Assembly (NCBI GenBank): GCA_016714645.1
Contig: JADKCI010000006.1
Location: 139,721-203,720, forward strand
Direction of reading: 5' to 3'
Source: Chromatiaceae bacterium
Lineage (GTDB): Bacteria > Pseudomonadota > Gammaproteobacteria > Chromatiales > Chromatiaceae
Length of the DNA stretch: 64,000 nt
In this document: positions 55,372-63,239 of the stretch, piece by piece
Layout of the letters: each line of letters begins with the position of its first letter
Position numbering within the stretch: position 1 is the stretch's first letter
Notes under the pieces: generated by a model
The model's database searches: none
Told to the model about the DNA's origin: nothing
The model's input: only the letters and a program-made list of their open reading frames with translations
Position numbers and translations under genes: made by a program

Positions 55372-55947
55372 TCAGGGTCGGAAGAGTTGAAAAGGTGAGG
55401 GCGAAATCGGCGGGTGTTGGGCGGCGATGGGGTCCGGCGAGGGGCATCCGGGATTGCCAACCAGGACCACCGGTACCGGCGATGGGCCCGCGAAGAGGCG
55501 GCGATTGCCGGCGACCAGGCAGCGCACGGGATCGTCTGAGGTTCCGGAAATCGCGAAGAGCAGGCGGGAGTGACGAGCCAGTGCTCGCAGTACGGTGCGC
55601 CGATTGACGGCGCTCAGGCCCTCGGCCCCCCGGACGATGCCCTCGAGCAGGGTCCGGTGTTGGGACAGTTGCTCGTGCAAGCCTAGGGGGTCGGTGGTCA
55701 GCAGCAGCAGATCGGCCTGGAGGCGGTGGCAGGCCCTAGCCGCGTAGTTCAGGACGGGGGTGGGCAAGGTGGCGCCGACGCCCAGGGCGATCAACCGTCG
55801 GCCTTGCTGGCCTGGGTGAGAAACGCCAGGGGCGTCCGGACCAGCGCGCAGGGCTGCTTCCATGCGATAGCGGCCGCTGACCTCGCCGGCATTGGCTCTG
55901 CCCAAGGCCTGGAAGGCTTGCTTGATCTGGTCGGTAAGGCTGGCCAT
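55372..55947 (-). CDS. hypothetical protein heading the TauE operon, Usp-like part
   Basis: 191 residues starting MASLTDQIKQAFQALGRANAGEVSGRYRMEAALR. A region with RRLIALGVGATLPTPVLNYAARACHRLQADLLLLTTDPLGLHEQL resembles the first half of a universal-stress-protein fold (strand, helix, strand), and RLFAGPSPVPVVLVGNP resembles a Usp C-terminal strand. Sequence support is weak and the family is unsure. GGAG lies 6 bases before the ATG. It is the first gene after the sigma-54-like promoter. Confidence 0.6.
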   Translation of the reverse strand: MASLTDQIKQAFQALGRANAGEVSGRYRMEAALRAGPDAPGVSHPGQQGRRLIALGVGATLPTPVLNYAARACHRLQADLLLLTTDPLGLHEQLSQHRTLLEGIVRGAEGLSAVNRRTVLRALARHSRLLFAISGTSDDPVRCLVAGNRRLFAGPSPVPVVLVGNPGCPSPDPIAAQHPPISPSPFQLFRP

Positions 55948-56011
55948 GAGCAACTCCGGTGGCGGTAGCTGACCCCAGGGGCGATTCGGATTCAGCTCGG
56001 ATACTCAAATG

Positions 56012-56028
56012 AGCAATTCGCGTGCCGA
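56012..56028 (-). promoter_or_regulatory. sigma-54 (-24/-12) promoter for the TauE operon
   Basis: On the minus strand TCGGCACGCGAATTGCT: the -24 GG and the -12 GC are separated by exactly 10 bases, and 15 of 16 defined or allowed positions of YTGGCACG-N4-TTGCW fit, with C for T just before GG. It lies 65 bases before the first gene of the operon. The regulator encoded divergently has the GAFTGA loop required to activate sigma-54 polymerase. Confidence 0.75.
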
Positions 56029-56039
56029 TAACTGTAAAA

Positions 56040-56155
56040 CGGTAATTAATTGATAATATTCTATTTATCAGATGGGCAGGGCCGCGGCGATGGTTTCGCT
56101 TCAGAAACGCGATGCCGCGCTACCGATTTATCTGCTTGATTGACTGAGATAAATA
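56040..56155. promoter_or_regulatory. AT-rich divergent region with repeated GATAA/TTATC inverted repeats
   Basis: Two inverted repeats lie upstream of the sigma-54 promoter: TGATAA (56051-56056) with TTATCA (56065-56070), and ATTTATC (56126-56132) with GATAAAT (56148-56154). They are about 25-140 bases upstream of the promoter, the range where enhancer-binding regulators bind. They are candidate sites for the NtrC-type regulator next door. Confidence 0.45.
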
Positions 56156-56201
56156 TTTGACGTTTAATCCGCGCAACAACGTTTCACCTTTGAAACCTAT
56201 C

Positions 56202-57692
56202 ATGCCCAGCATTCTCGGCAAGATCATCCTGGCCTACCTGGCACTGGCCGTTGGCGTGGCTGGCTTCGTCCTCTTCACCTCCGGCGACCTGCGTTTCCTG
56301 GAGTCACGGGTCCGGGAGGCGGTGGCCATCACCGCCTTCCAGGACGATGCCCAGGAGATGCGTCGGCATGAAAAGAACTTCTTGCTCTATCATGCCCCCA
56401 GTGAGTTGGCCGCGGCCCGCGGCTTGGCCGAGGGTCTGGCGGGCCGCGTCACCAGTGATGGCGAGGTCCTGGCCAGGGTTCTGCCCGGGGATGAGTTGGC
56501 GGCCATGAGCGCGGCCATCGCGGTTTACCGACGCCTGCTCGACCCGCCTGGCCTGGATTCCAGCGATACCCAGGCGGCCAAGGTGCGGGAGGCGGGTCAC
56601 GCCATCTCCGAGGCCAGCGACCGACTGGCGGAACGTGAGCGGGGCCTGCTCATCGAGACCCTGAGACAGTCCCGCCAGGCTTTGATCTGGACCCTGGGCC
56701 TGGTCGCCCTGCTGGCCCTGGCCGGTGGTCAACTCCTCTGGGGCGCCGCCGGTCGGCCCCTGCGGCGCCTCGAGGCCCAACTCAAGCCCCTGGCGGAGGG
56801 CCGGTTCCAGGCCTTTGCCGAGGTCTCGCGCGACCGGGAGATCGTTTCCTTCACCGCCGCTCTGAACCGGATGCTGGAGGAACTGGAATCGCGCCGCCGT
56901 CAGGTACTGCACGCCCAGAGGCTGGCGGCCCTGGGCACCCTGGCCTCAGGCGTCGCCCATGAACTCAATAACCCCCTGGGCAATATCTCTGGGGCCTGCC
57001 AGATTCTGTTGGAGGAATTGGCGGGACTGCCAGGCCTGTCCCGGGAGGCGCGCGCGGATCTGCGCGGCTGGCTGACCCAGATCGATGACGAGACCGAGCG
57101 AGCCCGTCGCATCGTGCTGAACCTGTTGGACTACAGCCGTAAGCCCGGACGCGCGGACCTGACCTCCCACCTGGGGACTACCCTCGACCGGTCTCTGCTT
57201 CTCTTGGGGCAGCGCTTGCCGGCGGGAGACAGCCTGAGCCGCGATATCCCCCCAGGCCTCTGGGTCCGTATGGATCCCCAGCGCCTGCAACAGGTATTCG
57301 TCAACCTGATCCAAAACGCCCTGGACGCGGGGACCCGCCAGGTCAGGATCGAGGCCAGGTTGGCGAGGGCCGGGGATTGGCCTCCCGTCGGCGCCGCGCT
57401 GGTGGTGGGCGAGGGGTTGGGCCCCGAGGTGGGCGCGGTGGAAGGCGGGGAGCGCGTTGAGCCCGGGGTCTTGATCCGGGTCACGGATGATGGGCCTGGC
57501 ATCCCGCCCGACCGCGTTGATCGCATCCTCGATCCCTTCTACACCACCCGCCAACCCGGCGAGGGGACGGGGCTGGGGCTCTATATCGTCAGCGAAATCA
57601 TCCGCGAACAGGGGGGCGCCATCGCGGTGTCCAGCCCCCCGGAGGGCGGCGCCTGCTTCGCTCTCTGGTTGGCCGGTGGAGACACCCAATGA
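56202..57692 (+). CDS. membrane sensor histidine kinase
   Basis: 496 residues. Membrane helix at residues 4-26. The periplasmic sensor of about 130 residues has RRHEKNFLLY, as in helical-bundle ligand-binding sensors. A second membrane helix (ALIWTLGLVALLALAGGQLLWG) is followed by a HAMP-like linker. The HisKA motif SGVAHELNNPLGNISG has phospho-acceptor His253, and a complete ATPase domain follows (N box NLIQNALDAG, DDGPGIPPD, GTGLGLYIV). The frame is open upstream to a TTG at 56157, but ATG 56202 starts the membrane helix properly. It overlaps its response regulator gene (ATGA). Confidence 0.92.
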   Translation: MPSILGKIILAYLALAVGVAGFVLFTSGDLRFLESRVREAVAITAFQDDAQEMRRHEKNFLLYHAPSELAAARGLAEGLAGRVTSDGEVLARVLPGDELAAMSAAIAVYRRLLDPPGLDSSDTQAAKVREAGHAISEASDRLAERERGLLIETLRQSRQALIWTLGLVALLALAGGQLLWGAAGRPLRRLEAQLKPLAEGRFQAFAEVSRDREIVSFTAALNRMLEELESRRRQVLHAQRLAALGTLASGVAHELNNPLGNISGACQILLEELAGLPGLSREARADLRGWLTQIDDETERARRIVLNLLDYSRKPGRADLTSHLGTTLDRSLLLLGQRLPAGDSLSRDIPPGLWVRMDPQRLQQVFVNLIQNALDAGTRQVRIEARLARAGDWPPVGAALVVGEGLGPEVGAVEGGERVEPGVLIRVTDDGPGIPPDRVDRILDPFYTTRQPGEGTGLGLYIVSEIIREQGGAIAVSSPPEGGACFALWLAGGDTQ

Positions 57693-59056
57693 ATGAGACC
57701 CATCAGCCTCGCCTCCTCGTCGTCGATGACGAGGCCGCCGCCCTCAAAAACCTCTCCCATCTCTTCCAGAAGGAGGGCTACGCGGTCACCGCCTGCTTGG
57801 GTGGCCAGGAGGCCATCCAGGCGTTGCGGGGCCAGGATTTCGACCTGGTCCTCACCGACCTGCGCATGAAGGATGTCGATGGGCTGGCCGTGTTGCGCCA
57901 GGCCCGCACCTCCCAGCCCGACGGCGAGGTTATCGTCATCACCGGTCACGCCACGCTGGACTCCGCCGTGGCCGCCATGAAGGAGGGTGCCTTTCACTAC
58001 ATCGCCAAGCCCTACCGACTCGATGAGGTGCGCCAGCTGGTGAGAAGCGCCCTGGAGGTCGTGGCCCTGAAACGGGAAAACCGCGATCTGCGGCGCCGTC
58101 TCGAGGGCTATCAGGGGCCGGTCAACCTCATCACCGAGGATCTGGAGATGCAACGCCTCCTGGAAACGGCGCGCCAGGTGGCCCCCACGGACTGCAATAT
58201 CCTCATCACCGGCGAGTCTGGCACGGGCAAGGAACTCATGGCGCGCTACCTTCATCTCTTCAGCGCCCGCGCCGGCCAGGCCTTTGTGGCGGTGAACTGT
58301 GGCGCCCTCCAGGAGGAGTTGCTGGCCAACGAACTCTTTGGCCACGAGAAGGGCGCCTTCACCGGGGCCGATCGCCAGAAGCCCGGCCTCATCGAAATGG
58401 CGGCGGGCGGCACCCTCTTCCTGGACGAGATCGCCGAGATGAGCCCAGCCATGCAGGTGAAGCTCCTGCGCGTGCTGCAGGAGCGGGAACTGATGCGCGT
58501 GGGCGGCACCACGCCCGTCGGCGTGGATGCGCGCTTCATCGCTGCTACCAATCGCGACCTGCAGGAGGGGGTGGCGAATGGGCGTTTCCGCGCGGATCTC
58601 TTCTTTCGGCTCAATGTGGTCAATCTCACCCTGCCGCCCCTACGCGACCGGCGGGATGACATCCCCCTCTTGGCCTGGCATTTCCTGAAGAAGTTCGCCC
58701 AGGCCATGGGCAAGGCGGTGGACGACCTGGCCCCGGAGGCCCTGGCCTTGCTGGTGCGCCACGATTACCCTGGCAATGTACGCGAACTGGCCAACCTGCT
58801 CGAGCGCGGCGTCGCCCTGGCGCGGGGGGGCCGGATCGAGCCCAGCCACCTGCCGGAGAGTCTGCGCCACCTCCCTCCGAGGTTGGTCCCGCAGGTGGAA
58901 CCCAGTGGCGAACTGACGACCCTGGCGGGCAACGAGGCCGCCTATGTCGCCCAAGTTCTGAAATATACCAGCGGCAACCGCAACCGGGCCGCCGAGATTC
59001 TCGGCATCGACCGAGTCTCGCTCTGGCGGCGGATCAAGCGATTTGGGCTGGAGTGA
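57689..59056 (+). CDS. NtrC-family sigma-54 response regulator
   Basis: 455 residues. The receiver domain has DDE and phospho-acceptor Asp57 (FDLVLTDLRMKD). The AAA+ domain has Walker A GESGTGKE (residues 175-182), the GAFTGA sigma-54 contact loop (222-227), and Walker B GGTLFLDEIAEMSP. A C-terminal Fis-type HTH follows (VLKYTSGNRNRAAEILGIDRVSLWRRIKRFGLE). It should activate sigma-54 promoters; the only one visible nearby is that of the divergent TauE operon. Confidence 0.95.
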   Translation: MNETHQPRLLVVDDEAAALKNLSHLFQKEGYAVTACLGGQEAIQALRGQDFDLVLTDLRMKDVDGLAVLRQARTSQPDGEVIVITGHATLDSAVAAMKEGAFHYIAKPYRLDEVRQLVRSALEVVALKRENRDLRRRLEGYQGPVNLITEDLEMQRLLETARQVAPTDCNILITGESGTGKELMARYLHLFSARAGQAFVAVNCGALQEELLANELFGHEKGAFTGADRQKPGLIEMAAGGTLFLDEIAEMSPAMQVKLLRVLQERELMRVGGTTPVGVDARFIAATNRDLQEGVANGRFRADLFFRLNVVNLTLPPLRDRRDDIPLLAWHFLKKFAQAMGKAVDDLAPEALALLVRHDYPGNVRELANLLERGVALARGGRIEPSHLPESLRHLPPRLVPQVEPSGELTTLAGNEAAYVAQVLKYTSGNRNRAAEILGIDRVSLWRRIKRFGLE

Positions 59057-59397
59057 GGGAGCAGGGCGGGCAGGGTGCGGGCTGAGGTCTCTTGGATTCA
59101 GTCGTGGGTCTCAGGAAAAATAAATTCACTGGCCCCACAAGGGCGTAAGGGTCATCGCACCATCCCGCATCCGCCAGGTCGAGGCATCATGAGGGTAACC
59201 GTCCAGGTGCCAAGATCATACAATAGCGCGGCATCTTCCAGCCTCGCCGTGCGCGGCACCCGTTACCGGGCGTGGCTGAATTGACAGGCCCCAGGATTTC
59301 CCCGGAAGCCCCCATCGTGACCAATTGCCTGGACCATTTATATACTTAGATTTTTCTCATCTTTCTGGTCATCCAGGGCGTCCTCTTCACCACCGAG
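59057..59397. other. intergenic region before exosortase H
   Basis: About 340 bases. I see no gene, tRNA or strong repeat in the first 280. From 59350 the sequence encodes IFLIFLVIQGVLFTTE in the exosortase frame, the normal first membrane strand of that protein, but an in-frame TAG at 59347 precedes it (see exosortase entry). Confidence 0.5.
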
Positions 59398-59850
59398 ATG
59401 CTCCAACCGGTGCAACAACTGTTGGTGATCCCTTTCACCGAGGGGGTGCCCGCCGTCAGCGCCTGGCTCGTCCTCTTATTCGATCCCCATGTGGTCTCGG
59501 AGGGCATCGTGCTCCGGGATGTCACCAATGGCTTTGCGGTGGCTATTCAGGCCGGCTGCAACGGGGTGGGGGCGACCATTGTCCTGGTGGCGGCCATGCT
59601 GGCCTTCCCCTCCCCCTGGAGGCACAAGCTGTGGGGCATCCTCATCGGCTTTTTGCTGGTTCAGTCGCTAAACCTGATCCGCATCATTAGTCTCTTCTAC
59701 ATTGGCCAATGGAATATGCAGGTCTTTGAGTGGATGCACCTCTATCTCTGGCAGGCGTTGATCATGCGCGACGTGCTGATTATCTTCCTCGTCTGGCTGC
59801 GGTACCTGCCCAGGCCAGCTCAGGAGGGAGAGATGCACCCTGCGCCTTAG
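59398..59850 (+). CDS. xrtH: exosortase H (IPTL-CTERM type), start uncertain
   Basis: 150 residues from the first ATG, with the exosortase active-site layout: Cys in VAIQAGCNGVGATIVLVAAMLAFP, Arg in LNLIRIISLFYIG, His in FEWMHLYLWQ. These are the Cys, Arg and His of exosortases, which cut and process proteins with a C-terminal sorting signal at the inner membrane. Homologues normally have a first hydrophobic segment that here lies upstream of the ATG. It could be read from ATT 59350, or restored by one extra T in the T5 run 59351-59355 (then reading LRFFLIFLVIQ). A partner membrane protein gene overlaps its 3' end. Confidence 0.85.
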   Translation: MLQPVQQLLVIPFTEGVPAVSAWLVLLFDPHVVSEGIVLRDVTNGFAVAIQAGCNGVGATIVLVAAMLAFPSPWRHKLWGILIGFLLVQSLNLIRIISLFYIGQWNMQVFEWMHLYLWQALIMRDVLIIFLVWLRYLPRPAQEGEMHPAP

Positions 59851-60463
59851 TCCAGTCGCCCTCTTTTTCCTCAAGGTACTCGCCTGGCTGCCCGTCACCT
59901 TCGCCCTCTGGTATTACAGTGCCGAGGTGGGTCTTTGGCCCGTGACCAGGCTGGTGGATGGGTTTTTGTCCTTCCAGCTTCCTTACGCCATTCAGTCCGT
60001 CACTCAAGTCGGGCATCAGATCCAGGTGTCCGTCTATCTTGCCGTTCCGGCCACACCGGCTCAGCTACCAGGCGGCAGCGCCGGCGAGATGGTGTTGGCC
60101 GGCAAGTTCCTGGTTAATGCGCTGAAGTATGGCTATTGCATCCCCCTTTTCACCGCCCTCCTCCTCACTACACCTGGCCAGGGATGGCGCAAGGTGAAGA
60201 TTTGGTTAATGGGCCTGCTCATCCTGCAACTGGCCCAGGCTTGGGGGGTGAGCTTTGAAGTGCTGAAGATTCTGCTCTTCGACCAAGGCCCCGAGGCGCC
60301 CGGAATGCTCGGCTACGGTTTTCTGTCCCTGAACGGCGCGGGTCTGGCCTACCAGTTTGGCTTCCTGATTCTACCCGCCGTGGCACCCGTGGTGATCTGG
60401 ATGGCTTTTCATACCGATTATTTGCGGGACCTGGCGCCAGGCCTGGGCGGGCCACTGAAGTAG
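59840..60463 (+). CDS. exosortase H-associated membrane protein
   Basis: About 207 residues. The frame is open from 59780; the first usable start is CTG at 59840, where an AGGAGGGAG ribosome site lies upstream, and the protein then begins with the hydrophobic LSPVALFFLKVLAWLPVTFALWYYSAEVGLWPV. A GTG at 59927 would remove this membrane helix. Further membrane segments follow (YGYCIPLFTALLLTT; IWLMGLLILQLAQAWGV; FGFLILPAVAPVVIW). It is the recurrent neighbour of exosortase H and presumably part of that machinery. Confidence 0.75.
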   Translation: MRLSPVALFFLKVLAWLPVTFALWYYSAEVGLWPVTRLVDGFLSFQLPYAIQSVTQVGHQIQVSVYLAVPATPAQLPGGSAGEMVLAGKFLVNALKYGYCIPLFTALLLTTPGQGWRKVKIWLMGLLILQLAQAWGVSFEVLKILLFDQGPEAPGMLGYGFLSLNGAGLAYQFGFLILPAVAPVVIWMAFHTDYLRDLAPGLGGPLK

Positions 60464-60482
60464 GTGCCGCTGTCATCCTCTA

Positions 60483-60508
60483 AGAGGCTGTCAAAAAACA
60501 GCTTCTAG
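60483..60508 (+). other. stem-loop in the 220-base gap before the subtilase
   Basis: AGAGGCTGT and ACAGCTTCT pair over 9 bases with one G-T wobble, with an A-rich loop. The gap is more AT-rich than its surroundings. No promoter was identified with confidence. Confidence 0.4.
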
Positions 60509-60683
60509 GCTGACAATTCACAATTACTCAATTCATATTGGATTTGGTTGTATCAGTAAGGTCCCTGGGGGCCCGTATTAAGAGAAATTTATTCAGTTAC
60601 CGGTATTTACATTATTCCGCATTTGCGGTACAAGCCCCGTTCTTGTGGCCCAAACCGCTACGCCCATTGGATGAGGTGCTGAC

Positions 60684-63239
60684 ATGGCTCGCTACGTGCC
60701 TTTGTGGATCCTGTTTCTCGCTTGTTTGGGTTCATCCTTGATGGCGGGTTCCACCGAACCCAGCGCGGGGGCCGGGAAAAGCAGCGACCTCACCCAGGAA
60801 GGCCCACCCCTCTCGATCCTCGAACAGTACAAGCAGTTCCGGCGTGATCGCCTGAGCCCCACGGACCTGCCCGGCGCCACCGGTTCCGCCCAGCATCCCA
60901 GCCAGTACGGACCCGCACGGAACGACCCGGCGCAAGGCATCCCCAAGCACGCCTACTCCCCCTTCGATCCGGCCACCAGCACCCAGAGCCATTGCCCGTC
61001 CAAGGGTTGCGACTACGCCCCGGATGCCGTGCTGATCAAGCTCAAGCCCGAGGTGAGCGTGGCAGCCCCGGCGCAGGGGCGGCTGGCGGGTGCCGCCCTC
61101 GCCTTGGACGAACCGGGCATCGTCAGCGAACCAGACCTGATCCAGACCCTGGCGGATCAGGGGTTTGAGGCACTCGTACCCCTCTTCCCCGCCGCCGCCA
61201 AACCCATCGCCGGTGCCCGTGCCCTCCGACCGGACGGTCAAGAGGTCGATCTTCCCGACCTGACCCGCTGGTATCGCGTCACGGCGGCGCCGGCCGCCCA
61301 AGCGGCGGGGGCCTCCGCGGCGGCCACCACCCCGACGGCCCTGGACATCCCCGCCCTGGTCAAGGAACTGGCCGCCACCCCCGGGGTGGAACTGGCCGAG
61401 CCGGACTATGTGCGTAAACCCATTGGCGAGCCGGCCGCTCAGGCACTGGCCGCGGGGGCCGGTGCCTCCGCGGCCGGTGGCCAGATCGCTGCCCTGTCCT
61501 ACACCGACCCGCGGGTCGGCGAGCAATGGCACCTGGAAGCGGCCAAGGTGCCGGCCGCCTGGCAATACCTGGCCGACCAGGGGCTGCCTGCTGGCGGCAG
61601 CCCCGACGTGGTGGTGGCGGTCATCGACACCGGCGTGGACTACACCCATCCCGACCTGGCGGCCAACCTGTGGAAAAACCCGGCGGAGTTCTTTGGCCAG
61701 TCCGGCGTGGACGACGACGGCAACGGCTATATCGACGACATCCATGGTGCCCGCGTCGTGGCGAATACCTCCGGCGACCCCATGGACGACCACGGCCATG
61801 GTACCCACGTGGCTGGCATCATCGCCGCCCAGGGCGGCAACAACGAAGGCGGGGTGGGCGTCGCCCCCGGCGTCAAGCTGATGGCGATCAAGGCCGCTCA
61901 GTACAGCGGCATCCTCAATGCCTCCGATGTTGCCAAGGGCATCTACTATGCGGTGCAGAAGGGCGCCGACGTCATCAACATGGCTTTCGGCGGCTATGCC
62001 CGCTCCTCCGCCGAGGAGGATGCCCTGACGGTGGCCTTTGGTACCTCGGTGCTGGTGGCCGCCGCTGGTAATGACGGCAAGGGTAATCTGCCCTGTCCTT
62101 TTGGCGCCAACTTCTACCCCGCCGCCTACAACTGGGTGTTGGGCGTGATGGCGCGCAACCAGAACGCCGATGCGAAGGGTGACTACCTGTCCGGCTTCTC
62201 CAATTACGACTGCGTTCCCAAGGATGCCCAGGAATACGAACTGATGGCCCCTGGTAGCCAGATCCTGAGCACACTCCCTGGCAACGGCTATGGCGCCTGG
62301 TCAGGCACCTCCATGGCTACGCCGGTGGTGTCCGGCATCGCCGCCTTGGCGCGTACCCAATGGCCTGACAAGCAGACCTATTCGTCCCGTTTCATCATGG
62401 GACAGATCGCAGCCATTGCCAATTATGGTCCCGCGGACGCGTTAGCGACGTTGAGCGAAGCGCCCCAGCCCAGCTTGAGTTATTTGGAGCATTACCTGTT
62501 CGACACGCCCGAGGTCGCCGCGGGTAATGACAACGACGGCATCGTCGATGCTGGCGAGACGGTCGATCTGGCGATCATCATCCGTAATCACTGGGGTAAG
62601 GCCGAGAATGTCCAGGTGACCCTCCAGGCCCAGGCCGAGGGCGCCGTTGGCGCCGTTGGCGCCGACCCCTATGTCTCCATCCTCAACGGCACGGTGGCTT
62701 ACGGCGCCGTTGGCTCTTTCAACAATGACGATAACGGCCTGATCAAGGATGCCGAGGGCGCCATTATCGGTGTCGAGCAACCCTTCCGTTTCCAAGTTGC
62801 CGCCAACACGCCCAACGACCACCTGATACCCTTCTTGTTGACCATGACGGCAACCAATGGCTACGACCCGGGGGCCGGGAGCATCACCAGTTCCTCTCGC
62901 TTTTATCTGCTGGTCCAGCGCGGCCGGGAACTGCCGCGCATCATCAGCACGGACATGACGCTGACCAAGGGCGACCTCTGGCTGGTATCGGACTCCAAGT
63001 TCATTGCCGCAGGTGCTACTGTGACGGTGACTGAGGGGACCCAAATTCAGTTCTTCAGTGTCGATCCCGCAGACCCCTATGCCGCTCAAGCCAAGCCCCA
63101 GATTCAGGTTGAAGGCAATCTGTTGGTTCAAGGTACTGCAACCCAACCGGTGGAGATCTTTACTGGACTGCTCTATCCACACATCCCATTGTCATCAGGG
63201 AAGCGGCCCAATAGACAACCAACCCAGAGGCACCATTAG
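60684..63239 (+). CDS. exported subtilase (S8 peptidase), N-terminal part of a larger protein
   Basis: 851 residues in this frame. Signal peptide MARYVPLWILFLACLGSSLMAG, then a propeptide-like region (YAPDAVLIKLKPEV). The S8 domain has catalytic Asp315 (VVAVIDTGVDYTHPDL), His372 (DDHGHGTHVAG) and Ser543 (GTSMATPVVSGIAAL). After it come beta-rich domains (DGIVDAGETVDLAIIIRNHWGKAENVQVTL). The frame stops at 63239 after a nonsense tail (KRPNRQPTQRHH), while the protein clearly continues in another frame from about 63200. It may be a substrate of the exosortase beside it; a C-terminal sorting signal would lie beyond the window. Confidence 0.88.
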   Translation: MARYVPLWILFLACLGSSLMAGSTEPSAGAGKSSDLTQEGPPLSILEQYKQFRRDRLSPTDLPGATGSAQHPSQYGPARNDPAQGIPKHAYSPFDPATSTQSHCPSKGCDYAPDAVLIKLKPEVSVAAPAQGRLAGAALALDEPGIVSEPDLIQTLADQGFEALVPLFPAAAKPIAGARALRPDGQEVDLPDLTRWYRVTAAPAAQAAGASAAATTPTALDIPALVKELAATPGVELAEPDYVRKPIGEPAAQALAAGAGASAAGGQIAALSYTDPRVGEQWHLEAAKVPAAWQYLADQGLPAGGSPDVVVAVIDTGVDYTHPDLAANLWKNPAEFFGQSGVDDDGNGYIDDIHGARVVANTSGDPMDDHGHGTHVAGIIAAQGGNNEGGVGVAPGVKLMAIKAAQYSGILNASDVAKGIYYAVQKGADVINMAFGGYARSSAEEDALTVAFGTSVLVAAAGNDGKGNLPCPFGANFYPAAYNWVLGVMARNQNADAKGDYLSGFSNYDCVPKDAQEYELMAPGSQILSTLPGNGYGAWSGTSMATPVVSGIAALARTQWPDKQTYSSRFIMGQIAAIANYGPADALATLSEAPQPSLSYLEHYLFDTPEVAAGNDNDGIVDAGETVDLAIIIRNHWGKAENVQVTLQAQAEGAVGAVGADPYVSILNGTVAYGAVGSFNNDDNGLIKDAEGAIIGVEQPFRFQVAANTPNDHLIPFLLTMTATNGYDPGAGSITSSSRFYLLVQRGRELPRIISTDMTLTKGDLWLVSDSKFIAAGATVTVTEGTQIQFFSVDPADPYAAQAKPQIQVEGNLLVQGTATQPVEIFTGLLYPHIPLSSGKRPNRQPTQRHH

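Noticed and set aside
59325..59690. A 121-codon frame overlapping exosortase H
   Set aside because: It is the wrong frame through the exosortase active site; its product is Gly/His/Pro-rich without family features.
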